From Leptospira ainlahdjerensis (GTDB taxonomy: Bacteria > Spirochaetota > Leptospiria > Leptospirales > Leptospiraceae), in assembly GCF_016919175.1 (NCBI RefSeq), contig NZ_JAFFPU010000016.1, positions 66,462 through 130,461 on the forward strand: DNA of 64,000 nucleotides, in the 5' to 3' direction. The translations under genes were made by a program, and so were the position numbers. Below the pieces are notes generated by a model. It was not told the DNA's origin and made no database searches. It was given only the letters and a program-made list of their open reading frames with translations. Below are positions 13,056-26,051 of this stretch, in pieces. Position 1 is the stretch's first letter, and each line of letters begins with the position of its first letter.

Positions 13056-13847
13056 TTACTCGGCCTTTCCTCCTTTCAGAATCGGAAACTGGAGAGGTTT
13101 TTGTTTCGCATGATTTTGGGTTTGATTTTGTTTTTCGAATTCTTGCGAGAACTTCCGCAAATTTTCGGCGGAAGAAATGATTTCCTCCTTGGGAAACGGA
13201 AACGCCGAAGGATTTTTAATTCCGAGAATCATAGAAAAGAGATCGTGGGAATTCCGTCCGTTTTCATAGATTAAATCCGGGGAGATATCCTTGAATCCCA
13301 ACATATAGAGCGCGAACTTCTCGTTCTGGACGTTTTCGATGGAAAGAATCGATTCGGCCAAGAATTCCGCGGGCATTGTGTTGGAAAAAGATCCGTCCCT
13401 TTGACCTTCTTTGATGAGTTCGGTAAGGAAGAGGATATCTCTTTTGATCATTTCTTTTTCGAGTTTTGCTTTGAGAGAAAGATTTTCGGGAAGATAAATC
13501 GCTTTTAGAAAAAAGAACACCATCTCCGGATTTTTGTTCACCCAGTCAAAGTGAAGTTCGTGTATAATTTTAAGTTTGTCTAATGTGTTTTTCGGGTGTT
13601 TGGATTCCACTTCCGAAAGAAGCCCTAAAGTAATTTCATCGGAAAGAGTGGTCGTCAATTCCACAAGGAGCTCTTCCTTGGAATTGAAATGGTGATAAAA
13701 AGTGCCTTTGGCGATTCCGAGTTCGTCGATGATATCGTTGACCGACGTAGAATCGTATCCCTTAGAAAAGAAGAATTTTCGAGCACATTGTAGGATGTCC
13801 TCTTTTCGCGCCTTTCCCTTTTGTTTGTTTAGATTCACTTTTCCCAT
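13056..13847 (-). CDS. TetR/AcrR family transcriptional regulator
   Basis: A 263-residue regulator. The N-terminal helix-turn-helix is typical: ILQCARKFFFSKGYDSTSV, then IIDELGIAKGTFYHHFNSKEELL. The ligand-binding domain runs to about residue 200 and is followed by a polar Gln/Lys-rich tail, which makes the protein longer than the usual 190-220. A perfect 7+1+7 palindrome lies just upstream of the ATG, so it probably represses itself. The only close downstream gene is the DUF1801 gene. The inducer is unknown. Confidence 0.88.
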   Translation of the reverse strand: MGKVNLNKQKGKARKEDILQCARKFFFSKGYDSTSVNDIIDELGIAKGTFYHHFNSKEELLVELTTTLSDEITLGLLSEVESKHPKNTLDKLKIIHELHFDWVNKNPEMVFFFLKAIYLPENLSLKAKLEKEMIKRDILFLTELIKEGQRDGSFSNTMPAEFLAESILSIENVQNEKFALYMLGFKDISPDLIYENGRNSHDLFSMILGIKNPSAFPFPKEEIISSAENLRKFSQEFEKQNQTQNHAKQKPLQFPILKGGKAE

Positions 13848-13853
13848 AAAACC

Positions 13854-13868
13854 GACCGACCGTCGGTC
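13854..13868. promoter_or_regulatory. TetR operator
   Basis: GACCGAC-C-GTCGGTC is an exact inverted repeat ending six bases from the regulator's start codon. The position and the TGACCG half-site style are typical of TetR autoregulatory operators. A third half-like ACCGAC precedes it at 13850. Confidence 0.7.
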
Positions 13869-14253
13869 AATTTTTTGAACATTTCGGTCTTTTGGTCAAT
13901 CAGAAATCGCAAGAAACGCGGGAACTCCCTCGATTTTCCGGTTTTTTCGGAGCGATCTTCCGGCCTGAAAGCGGAAAAACCGCAGATTTTCCCTTTCAAT
14001 TCGCCTTTGTTGATCAAAGGATCTTTTCCGTTGTTTTGGAAAGCCTACTTCAAAGAAGGAATTCTTGGGTCCGAGTGAAGTCGATCAAGGGTTTTTGGGG
14101 GAGATCCTACATTTGAGCTTTTTACTTGCGGAACGTAGAATTTTAGAAAAGAGGCAGTTCACCTGGAGTTCCACAACCCAACCGGAGCATCGTAAACCTT
14201 AGCCAAAAGTCGAGATGAACTGCAAAGAGAATCCGTTTTGCAAAAATAGGTTT

Positions 14254-14401
14254 TTTAGGAGTTCCTACACGGGGATTTCTACTTGCAAGATTAGAATTTT
14301 GTGATAGAGGAGAATTTCCGAAATTTTTCCACCACCCGCCCCACCACCCAAGATCAGGGTGGGGCCCGCGACTTTCACAGAGGACTGTCGGAGTTCCGAC
14401 T
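14254..14401 (+). repeat. intergenic repeat (copy A)
   Basis: A 148-bp copy. The left terminus is TTTAGGA-GT-TCCTACA (14254-14269). The body holds TTTTGTGATAGAGGA, a CCACC-CCACCACCC stretch that can pair with GGGTGGGGCCC, and ACTTTCACAG. The right terminus is TGTCGGA-GT-TCCGACT (14386-14401). A further degenerate GTTGGAACTCCGAC word follows near 14485. The whole 13869-14648 interval contains no convincing gene. Confidence 0.85.
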
Positions 14402-14648
14402 GTTTTTCGTCCGATTGAGTCGGCTTGTAGATAAAGATATATCTTGAAAGGGCGGGCGATTTTACCGAAAAAGCCGTTGGAACTCCGACCTGTGCCGTGC
14501 ACTCGGCGAAACTCGCTTTGCAAGTTGGAACCGTGAGGAATTTCAAAAAAACAGACAACACAACAAGACGGAGATATTTAAGGGAGTTCAAAGAAAGATC
14601 AGAGAGAATGAATGTTCCGAACCCGCGCCAAACAAATCCAAGTTCGAT

Positions 14649-16226
14649 TTAAGCATTTAAGAATTTTTTGATTTCGCTTAACAAAATAGAATATCCGTTT
14701 CCGGAAACATTCCTCATACTTTTTTTCAAGTCCAAATTTTTTCCGAAATCGGGAGAACCGAGTTCTCCCGCAAAAGGAATTCCGTATTCTTCTTTGCTCA
14801 GGATCGAAAGCGCGGAATGGACGGGGCTAATGGAAAAACTCGCGATCTTTTTATCAAAGAATGCGGCTTCAAATAAGGATTGTCCAAAATAGCCGATAAA
14901 ACCGCCGGATTCTGCCAAAAGGTTTTGAAATTGAAACGTAGGAATTCTGGATAAGAATTCGATCGTATTCCGATCCGAACTTTTACCTCCGATTCTCACA
15001 ACCTTTGAAAAACCTTCCTTGGATCTTATCGTTTCCAAATAGGAATCTAAAGAAGACACAAATTTTTGCTCCAGATTTCCCGCATAACAAAGCAAATACG
15101 AACCGTCCTTTCCGACCAAAGAGTTCAATCTCGGCGAGATCAGGATTCGATCAAGAGAAAAATCCCCTTTGAGGTTCGGATGGGGAAGAATCTCGAAATG
15201 ACCGTATTTTTTTCTCTCGGGACCGAAATGATCCAAAAGAAAAATTTTAGTTTTAGAATATTCTAAAATTGGAATATCTCTTGAATCGACGATGACAAGG
15301 TCAAATTTTCCTTCTTTCGGGAGCTCTTTTATCCATGTCATCCGGAATCCATCAGCTGAAAGAAGAGAGAACAAAATTCTGGAACGTTCAAAGTGGCCGC
15401 TCCCGAACAAAGCGGGATCTCCCGCTAAAAGACCGATCTTTTTTTGGGAAGAATTTTGTCCTTTCGGAGTTTCAAAGCGGATTTGCTCCACTTCTCGATT
15501 GCCTTCGAAAATCCGAGGAGAATCCTGAAACAAACGGATGACTTCCCTGGCGCCGAAAAAGGGATTTTGATCGTTTAAGTTTTTAAAAACTTCGGAGGTC
15601 GTTTCGAAATCTTTGGGTTCGTCGATCGTAAGCCTGAGATTCGGAAGAATCTTTTGTTCTTCTTCGTTTAACAAAGGTGCGAGTTTTAGGATTCGAAAAC
15701 GATCCGGATTTTCCTTGATATGAAGACTTACGTGTTCTCTGTGCCTTTCTTCCAAAACGTTCGGGGCCCAGGCAAGAGCTTCTTTCGTAAAAATTTCACC
15801 TCCCATTCCCAACGGAAGATTCACAACGTGAGCCAGATCCGGTTTCGAATACTCAAACGTTTGTAAAAGCTGATCCAGGTGAAGAGTATCATAAAAAGGA
15901 TTGTCTCCTGTCAAACGAAGGATCGATTCCGCTTGAACCGTCTTTGCCGAGTTTAGATAACGTTCTCTTACATCCGAAAGACTTCCTTCTATAAAGTTGT
16001 ATTTTCTTGCCTTCAGAAATGTTCGAAGTTTGTTGTCGTTTTCCGGGATCAGATAAAAGATTTGTTCTTCCGGAAGGAGCGTTCGAATTCGATCTTGAAT
16101 TCTATCAAGAAGAGTTTTTCCCGAGCCGAACGGAAATTCTTTTAATACCTTACCCGGGAGTCTGGTAGAATCGGTTCTGGCTTGGATAAACGCGAAAATT
16201 TTAGGCGTTGAAGGTATACCATTCAT
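14649..16226 (-). CDS. fused SpsF-like cytidylyltransferase / PseG-like protein
   Basis: A 525-residue two-part protein. Residues 8-240 match the SpsF/NeuA-type nucleotidyltransferase fold: [17 protein letters not shown] is the CTP-binding N-terminus and [12 protein letters not shown] the metal-binding segment. Residues 265-525 resemble the GT-B-like PseG sugar-nucleotide hydrolase, with [19 protein letters not shown] in place of the GSGHxxR loop and a LLDHFG strand. This suggests activation or trimming of a nonulosonate-like or other glycan precursor. The first 26 bases overlap the end of the spiro-SPASM gene, so the two are translationally coupled. Confidence 0.75.
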   Translation of the reverse strand: MNGIPSTPKIFAFIQARTDSTRLPGKVLKEFPFGSGKTLLDRIQDRIRTLLPEEQIFYLIPENDNKLRTFLKARKYNFIEGSLSDVRERYLNSAKTVQAESILRLTGDNPFYDTLHLDQLLQTFEYSKPDLAHVVNLPLGMGGEIFTKEALAWAPNVLEERHREHVSLHIKENPDRFRILKLAPLLNEEEQKILPNLRLTIDEPKDFETTSEVFKNLNDQNPFFGAREVIRLFQDSPRIFEGNREVEQIRFETPKGQNSSQKKIGLLAGDPALFGSGHFERSRILFSLLSADGFRMTWIKELPKEGKFDLVIVDSRDIPILEYSKTKIFLLDHFGPERKKYGHFEILPHPNLKGDFSLDRILISPRLNSLVGKDGSYLLCYAGNLEQKFVSSLDSYLETIRSKEGFSKVVRIGGKSSDRNTIEFLSRIPTFQFQNLLAESGGFIGYFGQSLFEAAFFDKKIASFSISPVHSALSILSKEEYGIPFAGELGSPDFGKNLDLKKSMRNVSGNGYSILLSEIKKFLNA

Positions 16227-17739
16227 CGCAGGTTAAACAAGGAGCGCCCGTCGTTTCGTGTTTTCCGTTTAGAGAGTTGTTAAACGAAGGAAGTCCTCTT
16301 TGCCAAATGTCTATTAGATTTTCATTGTGAAGATTTCCGAATTCCTTTCCGGGAGTTTGTCTGCAAATCGAAACGATTCCGTTCGAGTTAACAAAAAGAT
16401 CCCGGTTGAGATGCCAACAAAATTCTCTCTGAATCGGAGTCAGATCCGTGACTCTTTTTTCGGGCATTAAACCCGCGAATCGATTGTATTTTTGAAGAAT
16501 GACTCCGTAACCTTGTCTTTCGGTTTCGTCGACCCAGGCTTCCACTTCGTCCTCGACTTCTTGTATCTTTAAGAATTGAAGATGGATCCGATTTTTAGGA
16601 AATACTCTTTCCAGCTTTTCCAAGTTGGAAAGAATTTTCTCAAGTTCTTTTCTGCCGTAAAGGTTCTTATATCTTTCCGGATTGCGAGTTGTCAGATTTA
16701 CGATCCAAGTGATCTTTTCTTTTTCATCGTCTGAAAGTTTATCCAAGAATTCTAAGATCGGATCCAAATCGGAATAGAGCGCGGTTTCGATCATCAATTC
16801 CTGCAAAAGAGTAAACGAGATCGTTTTTTTTACAAGCTCGGCGAAATGAGGATGCAGAAGCGGTTCTCCCATTCCTCCAAAACAAACGCTGTATTCATTG
16901 GAAAAAGAAGTCTCTTGTTGTTTGAGAAGATTCTCCAAAAAATCGGACGTAAGAAAATCGCCGTCGTGATCGTTTGCACTAAATTGTCTCGGACAAAAAG
17001 TACAACCGAGTTCACAACCTCTGTAGACTTCGAGTTCTAAGTAAGAAGGGCCGGTTCTGAAAACTTCGGGCTGACTTTTGATCCAAGGAAGAATTTCCGA
17101 ATACGACCAATTTTCCTTTGTTTTGAGAAAACCCCTGACTAAGTTTAAGGATCTTCTGTTCTTTAAAGAGAAATCCAAACGATATTGCCTCAGATCCGGA
17201 GCTTGATAAAAAATTTCCACGTCGTAGTGATTGATGTTTTTGAGAAGATATTCCTGAGCGGTGGTTTTGATCGTTTCAGGAAGTCCGTTTGTGAATTCCC
17301 TTGATAAAATCGCGGGGACGATTCCGGCGGGAAGGTTTTCGCTGTAAGAATATTGAGAAAGATAACGGTCGTGTCTTTCGTACAATTCTTCGCTCAGATT
17401 CTCGTCCAAACAAGGGAAAAGACCCGAAAAATAAAAAAAAGATGCGTCGTCCCAGTCGGGATCTTCCGTTCTGGAACCCGGTAGATTTTCGGCTATTTTT
17501 TTTAAAAAAACAACTTCGGTTTCAGATTCTAAAATTTGAATATTCAGAGAATTGTATGTATTTTTGTTTTCTTTGAATGGCCAAGAGTTGAAAAAAACAC
17601 GCGACGACGGGAGGATTTTGGAAAGTTTTAAGAGGGAAAGCCGAAGTAAGTTTTCTCTTTCGTCCGTGGATAAGGACCGAAGAAGAGAAATCGTTTCGAC
17701 GTTTAAAAATACGGCGGAATGAGAAATCGGAAATTTCAT
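16201..17739 (-). CDS. spiro-SPASM radical SAM protein
   Basis: A 512-residue protein of the spirochaete-restricted spiro-SPASM type (TIGR04321 as I recall it). The radical SAM cluster motif is CELGCTFC (CX3CX2C) near residue 246. A C-terminal SPASM region with further cysteines ([26 protein letters not shown]) should bind auxiliary iron-sulfur clusters. The N-terminal 230 residues are an accessory domain. SPASM enzymes usually modify peptides; the substrate here is unknown. It overlaps the cytidylyltransferase gene and follows the parvulin gene by 49 bases, which suggests a cell-envelope role. Confidence 0.85.
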   Translation of the reverse strand: MKFPISHSAVFLNVETISLLRSLSTDERENLLRLSLLKLSKILPSSRVFFNSWPFKENKNTYNSLNIQILESETEVVFLKKIAENLPGSRTEDPDWDDASFFYFSGLFPCLDENLSEELYERHDRYLSQYSYSENLPAGIVPAILSREFTNGLPETIKTTAQEYLLKNINHYDVEIFYQAPDLRQYRLDFSLKNRRSLNLVRGFLKTKENWSYSEILPWIKSQPEVFRTGPSYLELEVYRGCELGCTFCPRQFSANDHDGDFLTSDFLENLLKQQETSFSNEYSVCFGGMGEPLLHPHFAELVKKTISFTLLQELMIETALYSDLDPILEFLDKLSDDEKEKITWIVNLTTRNPERYKNLYGRKELEKILSNLEKLERVFPKNRIHLQFLKIQEVEDEVEAWVDETERQGYGVILQKYNRFAGLMPEKRVTDLTPIQREFCWHLNRDLFVNSNGIVSICRQTPGKEFGNLHNENLIDIWQRGLPSFNNSLNGKHETTGAPCLTCDEWYTFNA

Positions 17740-17788
17740 GTCTCGTTTTGAATATCGGCTCTGCTTTCGAATTTCGAAATACTCAAAA

Positions 17789-18823
17789 TCAATCTACGTG
17801 AAAAGTCTCTTCTTTGAGAGTGATTTTGTTTTCTTTTCTATAGTTTTCATCGAAGATTTGGATCGGGATTTCGGCTCTGGATTCTTTCAGCCATTTGTGA
17901 AAGGTATCCTCCTCTTTGTCTCTATAGAGAATGTTTTGGATCCCCCCCCGAAGATTTTCCATCGGAGTCGCCCTTTTCCCTTCGATTTTTAAAATACAAT
18001 ATCGTTTTCTTTCGTCTCGAAACACGTCGGAAAGTCCTCCGTTCGGAAGCGGTGCGGCGATCGTCGCCGTGATCTTACTGTATTTGTAAAGGTCGAAGGA
18101 AGAAATCCATTCCACCATTCCTCTTCTGGATCGAAGCGTCGGATCGTTTCTGGGAGAACCGGCGATCAATGCAAAAGAAGAAGGATCTGCGAGAATGGAT
18201 TTTCTGATCTCGGAAACTTCTTTAAAAAGTTTGTTTTCTTCTTGGACGGAATCGTTTTCGGGAGCGATGGCGATGATTCTATAACGAATTTCGAATCCTA
18301 CCTTATCCTTGTTTTGATTATACCAAGTTCTGATTTCCTGTTCGTTCGGAGGAGGAACTGCGATCTTTAACTGAAGAAGTTGTCCCTTTTTGATTTGATA
18401 CGGAAGTTCGGTAACCCAAAGTTCGAAGGGCATATTCGAAGAGGCTTCCATCGCTTTTTCGAATTGTTTCCGGCTTGTGATTCCCATCACTTCCATTCTT
18501 TTTTCGATTTCAGCTTCCACTCTTTGTTCGTTGACTTGAACGGATTCTTCCTCCGCAACTACGTCGACGATGGCGCGATCAATAAGAAAGTCTATGATTC
18601 TAGTTCGAAGGGATTTTCGGAAGTCTTCGTGTTTTAAATGTTTTTGGAGGCGGTTGTATTTTTCTCCGGCGTCATCCAAATCCAATTCGGAAATGGAAAC
18701 GGTGCCGACCGTTGCGATGACTCGGTTGAGAGATTCCGCGGTTTGAACCGGAGTTTGAAAGAACAAGGAAACAAACATTCCTGCGGCGAGAAAGGATCTG
18801 GCGTATGTTTGTTTTGTCTTCAT
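17789..18823 (-). CDS. SurA-like parvulin chaperone (LIC12922 type)
   Basis: A 344-residue exported protein with the layout of Leptospira LIC12922. The signal peptide is about residues 1-29 ([10 protein letters not shown] to TPVQTAES). A SurA-type N-terminal domain with [20 protein letters not shown] follows, then a parvulin-like domain ([40 protein letters not shown]) and a C-terminal helix returning to the chaperone core. It is expected to assist outer-membrane protein folding in the periplasm. The ATG at 18823 has GGAG eight bases upstream; the longer frame to 18889 is unlikely. Confidence 0.85.
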   Translation of the reverse strand: MKTKQTYARSFLAAGMFVSLFFQTPVQTAESLNRVIATVGTVSISELDLDDAGEKYNRLQKHLKHEDFRKSLRTRIIDFLIDRAIVDVVAEEESVQVNEQRVEAEIEKRMEVMGITSRKQFEKAMEASSNMPFELWVTELPYQIKKGQLLQLKIAVPPPNEQEIRTWYNQNKDKVGFEIRYRIIAIAPENDSVQEENKLFKEVSEIRKSILADPSSFALIAGSPRNDPTLRSRRGMVEWISSFDLYKYSKITATIAAPLPNGGLSDVFRDERKRYCILKIEGKRATPMENLRGGIQNILYRDKEEDTFHKWLKESRAEIPIQIFDENYRKENKITLKEETFHVD

Positions 18824-18906
18824 CCACGATTCTCCAAAGGTAAGAATACCTTTGATCTGTAAGATCTTCAGTTCTTTCCCTTGGTTCAACCGTTTTTCTA
18901 AGGCTT

Positions 18907-20985
18907 TTAGTTTGTTCTAAACTTTCCTATGAGCTGTCCTAATTGTTCTGCTTGTCCGTACATTTCTCCCGAAAACGAAGTGAGATCGTCCGCGCCGACC
19001 GCGATTTCCTGGGTTCCGTCCGAAATACTCACGATCGTCTTTGTGATTTCATCGGTGGCTCTTTTTTGTTCTAGAACCGCTTCCTCGATTTGAATGCTGA
19101 AGGTCATAAGTTCGTTCGCACTCTGGGAAATTTCTTTCGTATTCTCTTCCTGATTTTTTACGGACGAAAGGACGTTCTTTGCGTAACGATCGAATTCTTC
19201 CACTTGTTCCCTGAGTTTGCGGAGAATGGTTGAGGCTTCGGAAACTTTTGAATTTCCGTTGAATACGGCGGTGTTCGTAGAATTTACCAAGGCCCCGATT
19301 TCTTGTACGCTCGTGGAAGTTTGAGAGGCGAGTTTTCCGATTTCTTCGGCGACGACCGCAAATCCTTTACCGGCTTCTCCCGCTCTAGCTGCTTCGATGG
19401 CCGCGTTGAGTGCGAGGAGATTTGTTTTTTCCGAGATCTCGGTGATGATGGAAAGAATTTCCGTAATCCGGGAGGCGCTTTCGCCTATCGCGCCCATCGC
19501 ACTGGTGGAAGCGATCATTGCGTTTTCTCCCGTGATTCCCTGTTCTTTCGATTGAGCCGCGAGTTGGACGAGTCCTTGCATTTCGTTGTTGATGTTCGTA
19601 ATTTGTTCTTTGAGACGATCCACGTTCCCGTCGATTTCTTTCATACTGGATACCGCCTTTTCCATCGACTTCCCGACGTTTTGCGCCGAAGCAGCCAATT
19701 CTTCGACCGCCGCCGAGGATTCTTCCGCCGCGGAAGCTTGTGTCTGCGCCACATCGGAAAAACTTCTGGAAGAATCCGCCATCTTCTGGGAAGTATTTTT
19801 GAGTTTAGAAGCGGAGGCTCCGATCTCACGGACTACTTGGAGAAGATTTTCCCGCATCTGATTCATGGAGTCGAGTAAGGTTCCGATTTCGTCTTCTTTG
19901 TCGTGTTCCTGTTCCGCTACAAGATTTCCCTTTGCAATTTCTTCTGAAAAACCGATGGCTTTTAGAAGTCCGGAAGTAATCAATTTTTGGAATATGAAAT
20001 TCAGGCTGAGAAGTACCACGATCAAAATCACAAGAGTGGAGATAAAACCTCGAATCAAAATGCCCGCGATATCGTCTCGATAGATAGAATCCGGAATGCT
20101 GACCTGCATCACCCAAAATCTTTTTTCTTTTCCGATATGAAACGGAAAGAAATAATGACTGTGGCCGTTGGAGCTGGAATTGAATTTTTTTCCTTCCTGA
20201 CTTTTGACAAGATAAGAATCGAGTTCCTCCTTTTCAGGAATGGACTTTCCCACTAAACTTTTATCCAAACCGTTGACCGCATAGATTCCTTTGGGAGAGA
20301 GGAGAGTAACGTAGCCTTGATTTCGAAAGGGCCTTGTATCGCCGATGAGAGTCTGCAATTCTTCTAATTGATAATCTAAACCCGCGGCTCCGTAATAATT
20401 TCCATCAGTGCTGATCGGAACTACCAAGGAAATCATAAGAATGTTGATCTTTCCTTCGACTTCGTAATAATACGGATCGGTGACCAGGGGAGAATTCGTT
20501 TTTTTGGGAATCTGATACCAATCTCCGTCCGGACCGGGGTTGTCGTAATTTTTCGCGGCTTCTAAAACAATCTCCTCTTTTGTTTTTCCTCTGTGAAGAT
20601 AAGGAATGAATCTTCCGGTCGTGTCGTGTCCTTCCGTATTTTTAAATTGAGAATCTCTTCCATCAAATCCATTCGGTTCATAGGCGACCCAGGCGCCGTA
20701 GTAGTTTTCATTTCGTTTTAATATTTCTTTGAGAGATACGATGACTTGATTTCTCGTCGGGGTTGCATACATGAGAGGAAAACGAAAGCCTCGGATGAGT
20801 GCCATCGTCGTGTCTAGATGATCCTTCACTTCGAAAGTCCAACGTTCCGCAGTCACATTGGAACTGTTGATGACTTCGCTTTTGAGATTCTGATAGGCGG
20901 TATAAGAATTTGTTCCGGCCAAAACCGTAAAACCGACAAAAAGAACGATGGAAAGATAAAGAGAAATGCGAAAACGAATGCTCAT
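18907..20985 (-). CDS. methyl-accepting chemotaxis protein with dCache sensor
   Basis: A 692-residue chemoreceptor: one membrane helix at residues 5-25, a large periplasmic double-Cache sensor ([21 protein letters not shown] is the typical ligand-pocket region), a second helix ([18 protein letters not shown]), a short HAMP-like linker, and a long cytoplasmic coiled coil. The signalling tip reads [20 protein letters not shown], followed by GFAVVAEEI. No CheR-tethering pentapeptide ends the protein. It should relay signals to CheW/CheA; dCache domains usually bind amino acids or related ligands. The ATG at 20985 has GGAGA upstream. Confidence 0.92.
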   Translation of the reverse strand: MSIRFRISLYLSIVLFVGFTVLAGTNSYTAYQNLKSEVINSSNVTAERWTFEVKDHLDTTMALIRGFRFPLMYATPTRNQVIVSLKEILKRNENYYGAWVAYEPNGFDGRDSQFKNTEGHDTTGRFIPYLHRGKTKEEIVLEAAKNYDNPGPDGDWYQIPKKTNSPLVTDPYYYEVEGKINILMISLVVPISTDGNYYGAAGLDYQLEELQTLIGDTRPFRNQGYVTLLSPKGIYAVNGLDKSLVGKSIPEKEELDSYLVKSQEGKKFNSSSNGHSHYFFPFHIGKEKRFWVMQVSIPDSIYRDDIAGILIRGFISTLVILIVVLLSLNFIFQKLITSGLLKAIGFSEEIAKGNLVAEQEHDKEDEIGTLLDSMNQMRENLLQVVREIGASASKLKNTSQKMADSSRSFSDVAQTQASAAEESSAAVEELAASAQNVGKSMEKAVSSMKEIDGNVDRLKEQITNINNEMQGLVQLAAQSKEQGITGENAMIASTSAMGAIGESASRITEILSIITEISEKTNLLALNAAIEAARAGEAGKGFAVVAEEIGKLASQTSTSVQEIGALVNSTNTAVFNGNSKVSEASTILRKLREQVEEFDRYAKNVLSSVKNQEENTKEISQSANELMTFSIQIEEAVLEQKRATDEITKTIVSISDGTQEIAVGADDLTSFSGEMYGQAEQLGQLIGKFRTN

Positions 20986-21558
20986 AGGAAGTCTCCGGAA
21001 TCGATACTCAAGAAATGGGAAAGGGTAATTAAAAGAGGATCGCACGAAAAGCTCGAGCAAAATATTGCCAAATTATAAAAAATTCCTCATTGGAAGGGAG
21101 AAGGTTGTTTTACCATCTATGTCACATCGAAAAAGAACTTTTTTTCCGAACGGTGAAAAGTGAAGTCTTTCTCTTCGATTTTGAGTTTGCTAGAATGATC
21201 GGGGCTGGTCGGAGCTTCGTCGGAGGCGGGTCTTTTATACAATGGATTCTCGAATGCAGGAGAGAATGGAGTTCCCACAAAGATTGGGTTTGCAAAGGGA
21301 AGCAGGAGGGCATTTGTCTTTAAGAAAAGGTGTTCTTTTTGAAATTCTTCTTTTCCTAAGAATGAGGCCTTTCTCGGAAAGAAGGAGATCCTACTTTTCT
21401 AAATTTTACAAACAAACTTAAAACGTGAAAAGAAAGACTGGAAACCGAAAACGTTTACATCGTAAGAAGAGTGTAGGGTCGAATTCGCTGACCAAAGGTG
21501 GAAAATCAGATTCTTCCCGGATTCTTAAAAATCCGGGAATTCGATAGGGGATCGGAAC
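20986..21558. other. intergenic region between the chemoreceptor and lysC
   Basis: No convincing gene. It includes an isolated GGAGTTCCCACA word near 21269, related to the repeat termini elsewhere, and the lysC hairpin at its right end (listed separately). Confidence 0.4.
21514..21539 (-). terminator. hairpin downstream of lysC
   Basis: A 10-bp perfect stem, TTCCCGGATT/AATCCGGGAA with a six-base loop, begins about 20 bases after the lysC stop on the minus strand. Only a weak T-rich tract follows, so it is a probable but not canonical terminator. Confidence 0.5.
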
Positions 21559-22776
<1,218 letters not shown>

Positions 22777-22808
22777 AACCTGAGGGTCATATTTTTCTTT
22801 TAAGGCAA

Positions 22809-22863
<55 letters not shown>

Positions 22864-22955
22864 CAGGGAAAGACTCAAAACTGACGAAAGTTTTATCAAC
22901 ACCGGGGAAGAACGAAGTTTGAAATATTTCCCATTTTACGTTCAAAGAAGAAAAC

Positions 22956-24761
<1,806 letters not shown>

Positions 24762-24766
24762 GAATC

Positions 24767-24876
24767 GAAACTGTGGGGAGTTCCCACATTGCTTTTAGTG
24801 GAAAACTTTGAAACTGCGGGAGTTCCCACATTGCTTTTAGTGGAAAACTTTGAAACTGCGGGGAGTTCCCACAAAT
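24767..24876 (+). repeat. tandem repeat of a 42-43 bp unit with GGGAGTTCCC palindrome
   Basis: Two and a half units start at 24767, 24810 and 24852. Each runs GAAACTG, then (G)GGGAGTTCCCACA, then TTGCTTTTAGTGGAAAAC. The palindrome is the G variant of the GTNGGAGTTCCNAC word that bounds the larger repeats. It lies immediately behind the symporter gene, where it could act as a 3' structure. Confidence 0.85.
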
Positions 24877-24935
24877 AAGTTTTTCGAAACATTTCACTCA
24901 AAGCCGAATTTGAAGATCGATCAAAAGTGGGGCTC

Positions 24936-25436
24936 TCACGCCGATCTTCTTTTTAGGAGGTCCGATTTTTTACGGACATAAATCGTCTTTTCCACCTTAG
25001 CGACCACGTCCCCATTTTTCTCTTGGATCATGATATTGAGATTGAAAAAAGTTTTTTTCTTTTGTTCGCATTCTCCCGTAATTTTATTTAAAACTTCCGG
25101 AAGAATTTTGAAATCGGCAAAAACATCCTGAGAAGTTGCCTTCACGTATTCGATCGAGCCGTTGATATCCCAGAGAATATAATTATCCCCCAAATTTTCT
25201 TTGAGCATGAGGAGGGGGATCGGATCGACAAACGCATAAAGAGCGCCTCCGAAGTGAGTTCCCATCAAACCTCTGGTCTTGCGATTAAACGGGAGTTTTA
25301 CCCTCATCTCTCTGAGATCGTCCGAAAATTGAAGAATTCTTCCTCCACATCTCCAGTAGATCGGATATTTTAAAAACATTTTCCATTGGAAGAATTGGGT
25401 TTTCCAGGAAGAATTATTTTTCATCTTAGTTACCAT
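24936..25436 (-). CDS. DUF4442 / hotdog-fold thioesterase-like protein
   Basis: A 166-residue protein of the DUF4442 type, a PaaI-like hotdog fold. The GTHFGGALYAFVDPIPLLML segment corresponds to the hotdog helix, and NRKTRGLMGTHFGG contains the usual substrate-proximal residues. A role on acyl-CoA or a related thioester is likely but unproven. The start is either the ATG at 25436, which lies inside a long palindrome, or the ATG at 25424 four codons later. Single gene. Confidence 0.7.
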   Translation of the reverse strand: MVTKMKNNSSWKTQFFQWKMFLKYPIYWRCGGRILQFSDDLREMRVKLPFNRKTRGLMGTHFGGALYAFVDPIPLLMLKENLGDNYILWDINGSIEYVKATSQDVFADFKILPEVLNKITGECEQKKKTFFNLNIMIQEKNGDVVAKVEKTIYVRKKSDLLKRRSA

Positions 25437-25464
25437 AATTAGTTTTACATAAAACTAATTATGG
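25433..25464. promoter_or_regulatory. 32-bp palindrome over the DUF4442 start codon
   Basis: CCATAATTAGTTTT-ACAT-AAAACTAATTATGG is a perfect 14+4+14 inverted repeat, and the first start codon of the gene falls within its left arm. As DNA it looks like a repressor operator; as RNA it would bury the first ATG. Confidence 0.65.
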
Positions 25465-26051
25465 TTTGATGTCAAACAAATAATTAAATCAAAATCTGAT
25501 GGGAACAAAAAGGATCGCTTTGGCGGGATGCTTCTTTTTTGAAAAATATTCTCTGTCAATCTCGAAACAAGGCCGGCATTTGTTACGACAAACTTTCCCT
25601 TGTAGAATTAAGATTTGATTGCGGACTCCCTCTCCCTGGTTCGCAAATGGAAATGAAGTTTTCATTTTTCTTCCATCCGACTCGGGGCTCTTCTCAAAAA
25701 AATCAAAACGTAGGAACTCCAATAAAATGAGAACTACGATAGATTTCTGAGAAAGTTTAGAACCGCTCTCGAAAAGAGATTCGTAGGAACTCCCTCTTTC
25801 TTCTTCCGAGTCAACCTGATTCTCTTATGTGCGCTCCTCTAAAATTTTGGATAGAAGGTTCTTAGGAGCGGGAGCTTAATTCCATTTTTGTTCCGCCTTT
25901 TTTGGTGAACGAAGTGGTTGGGTTGGGCTTTTCGTTCTTCAAGTTTCCTTGAACATTCCGAACTTATAAATCCCCAGGAATTGGTTTTTTACGGAGAATA
26001 ATGGATTGAAAAACAAGTCCCCATTTGTTTTTTGAAGTTTCCGGTAAAGAA
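25465..26051. other. intergenic region before the TonB-dependent receptor
   Basis: Nothing coding is convincing here. A 77-codon minus-strand frame at 25489-25722 has a Cys-containing KCRPCFE stretch but no supported start. Two degenerate GTAGGAACTCC words near 25711 and 25784 are half-termini of the repeat family. No cobalamin riboswitch or Fur-box-like sequence was seen. Confidence 0.4.

Noticed and set aside
14143..14591. Two overlapping minus-strand frames of 108 and 126 codons
   Set aside because: They run through repeat copy A and translate its palindromes; no domain is visible.
25465..26051. Cobalamin riboswitch or Fur box before the TonB-dependent receptor
   Set aside because: Neither conserved element could be found by eye.
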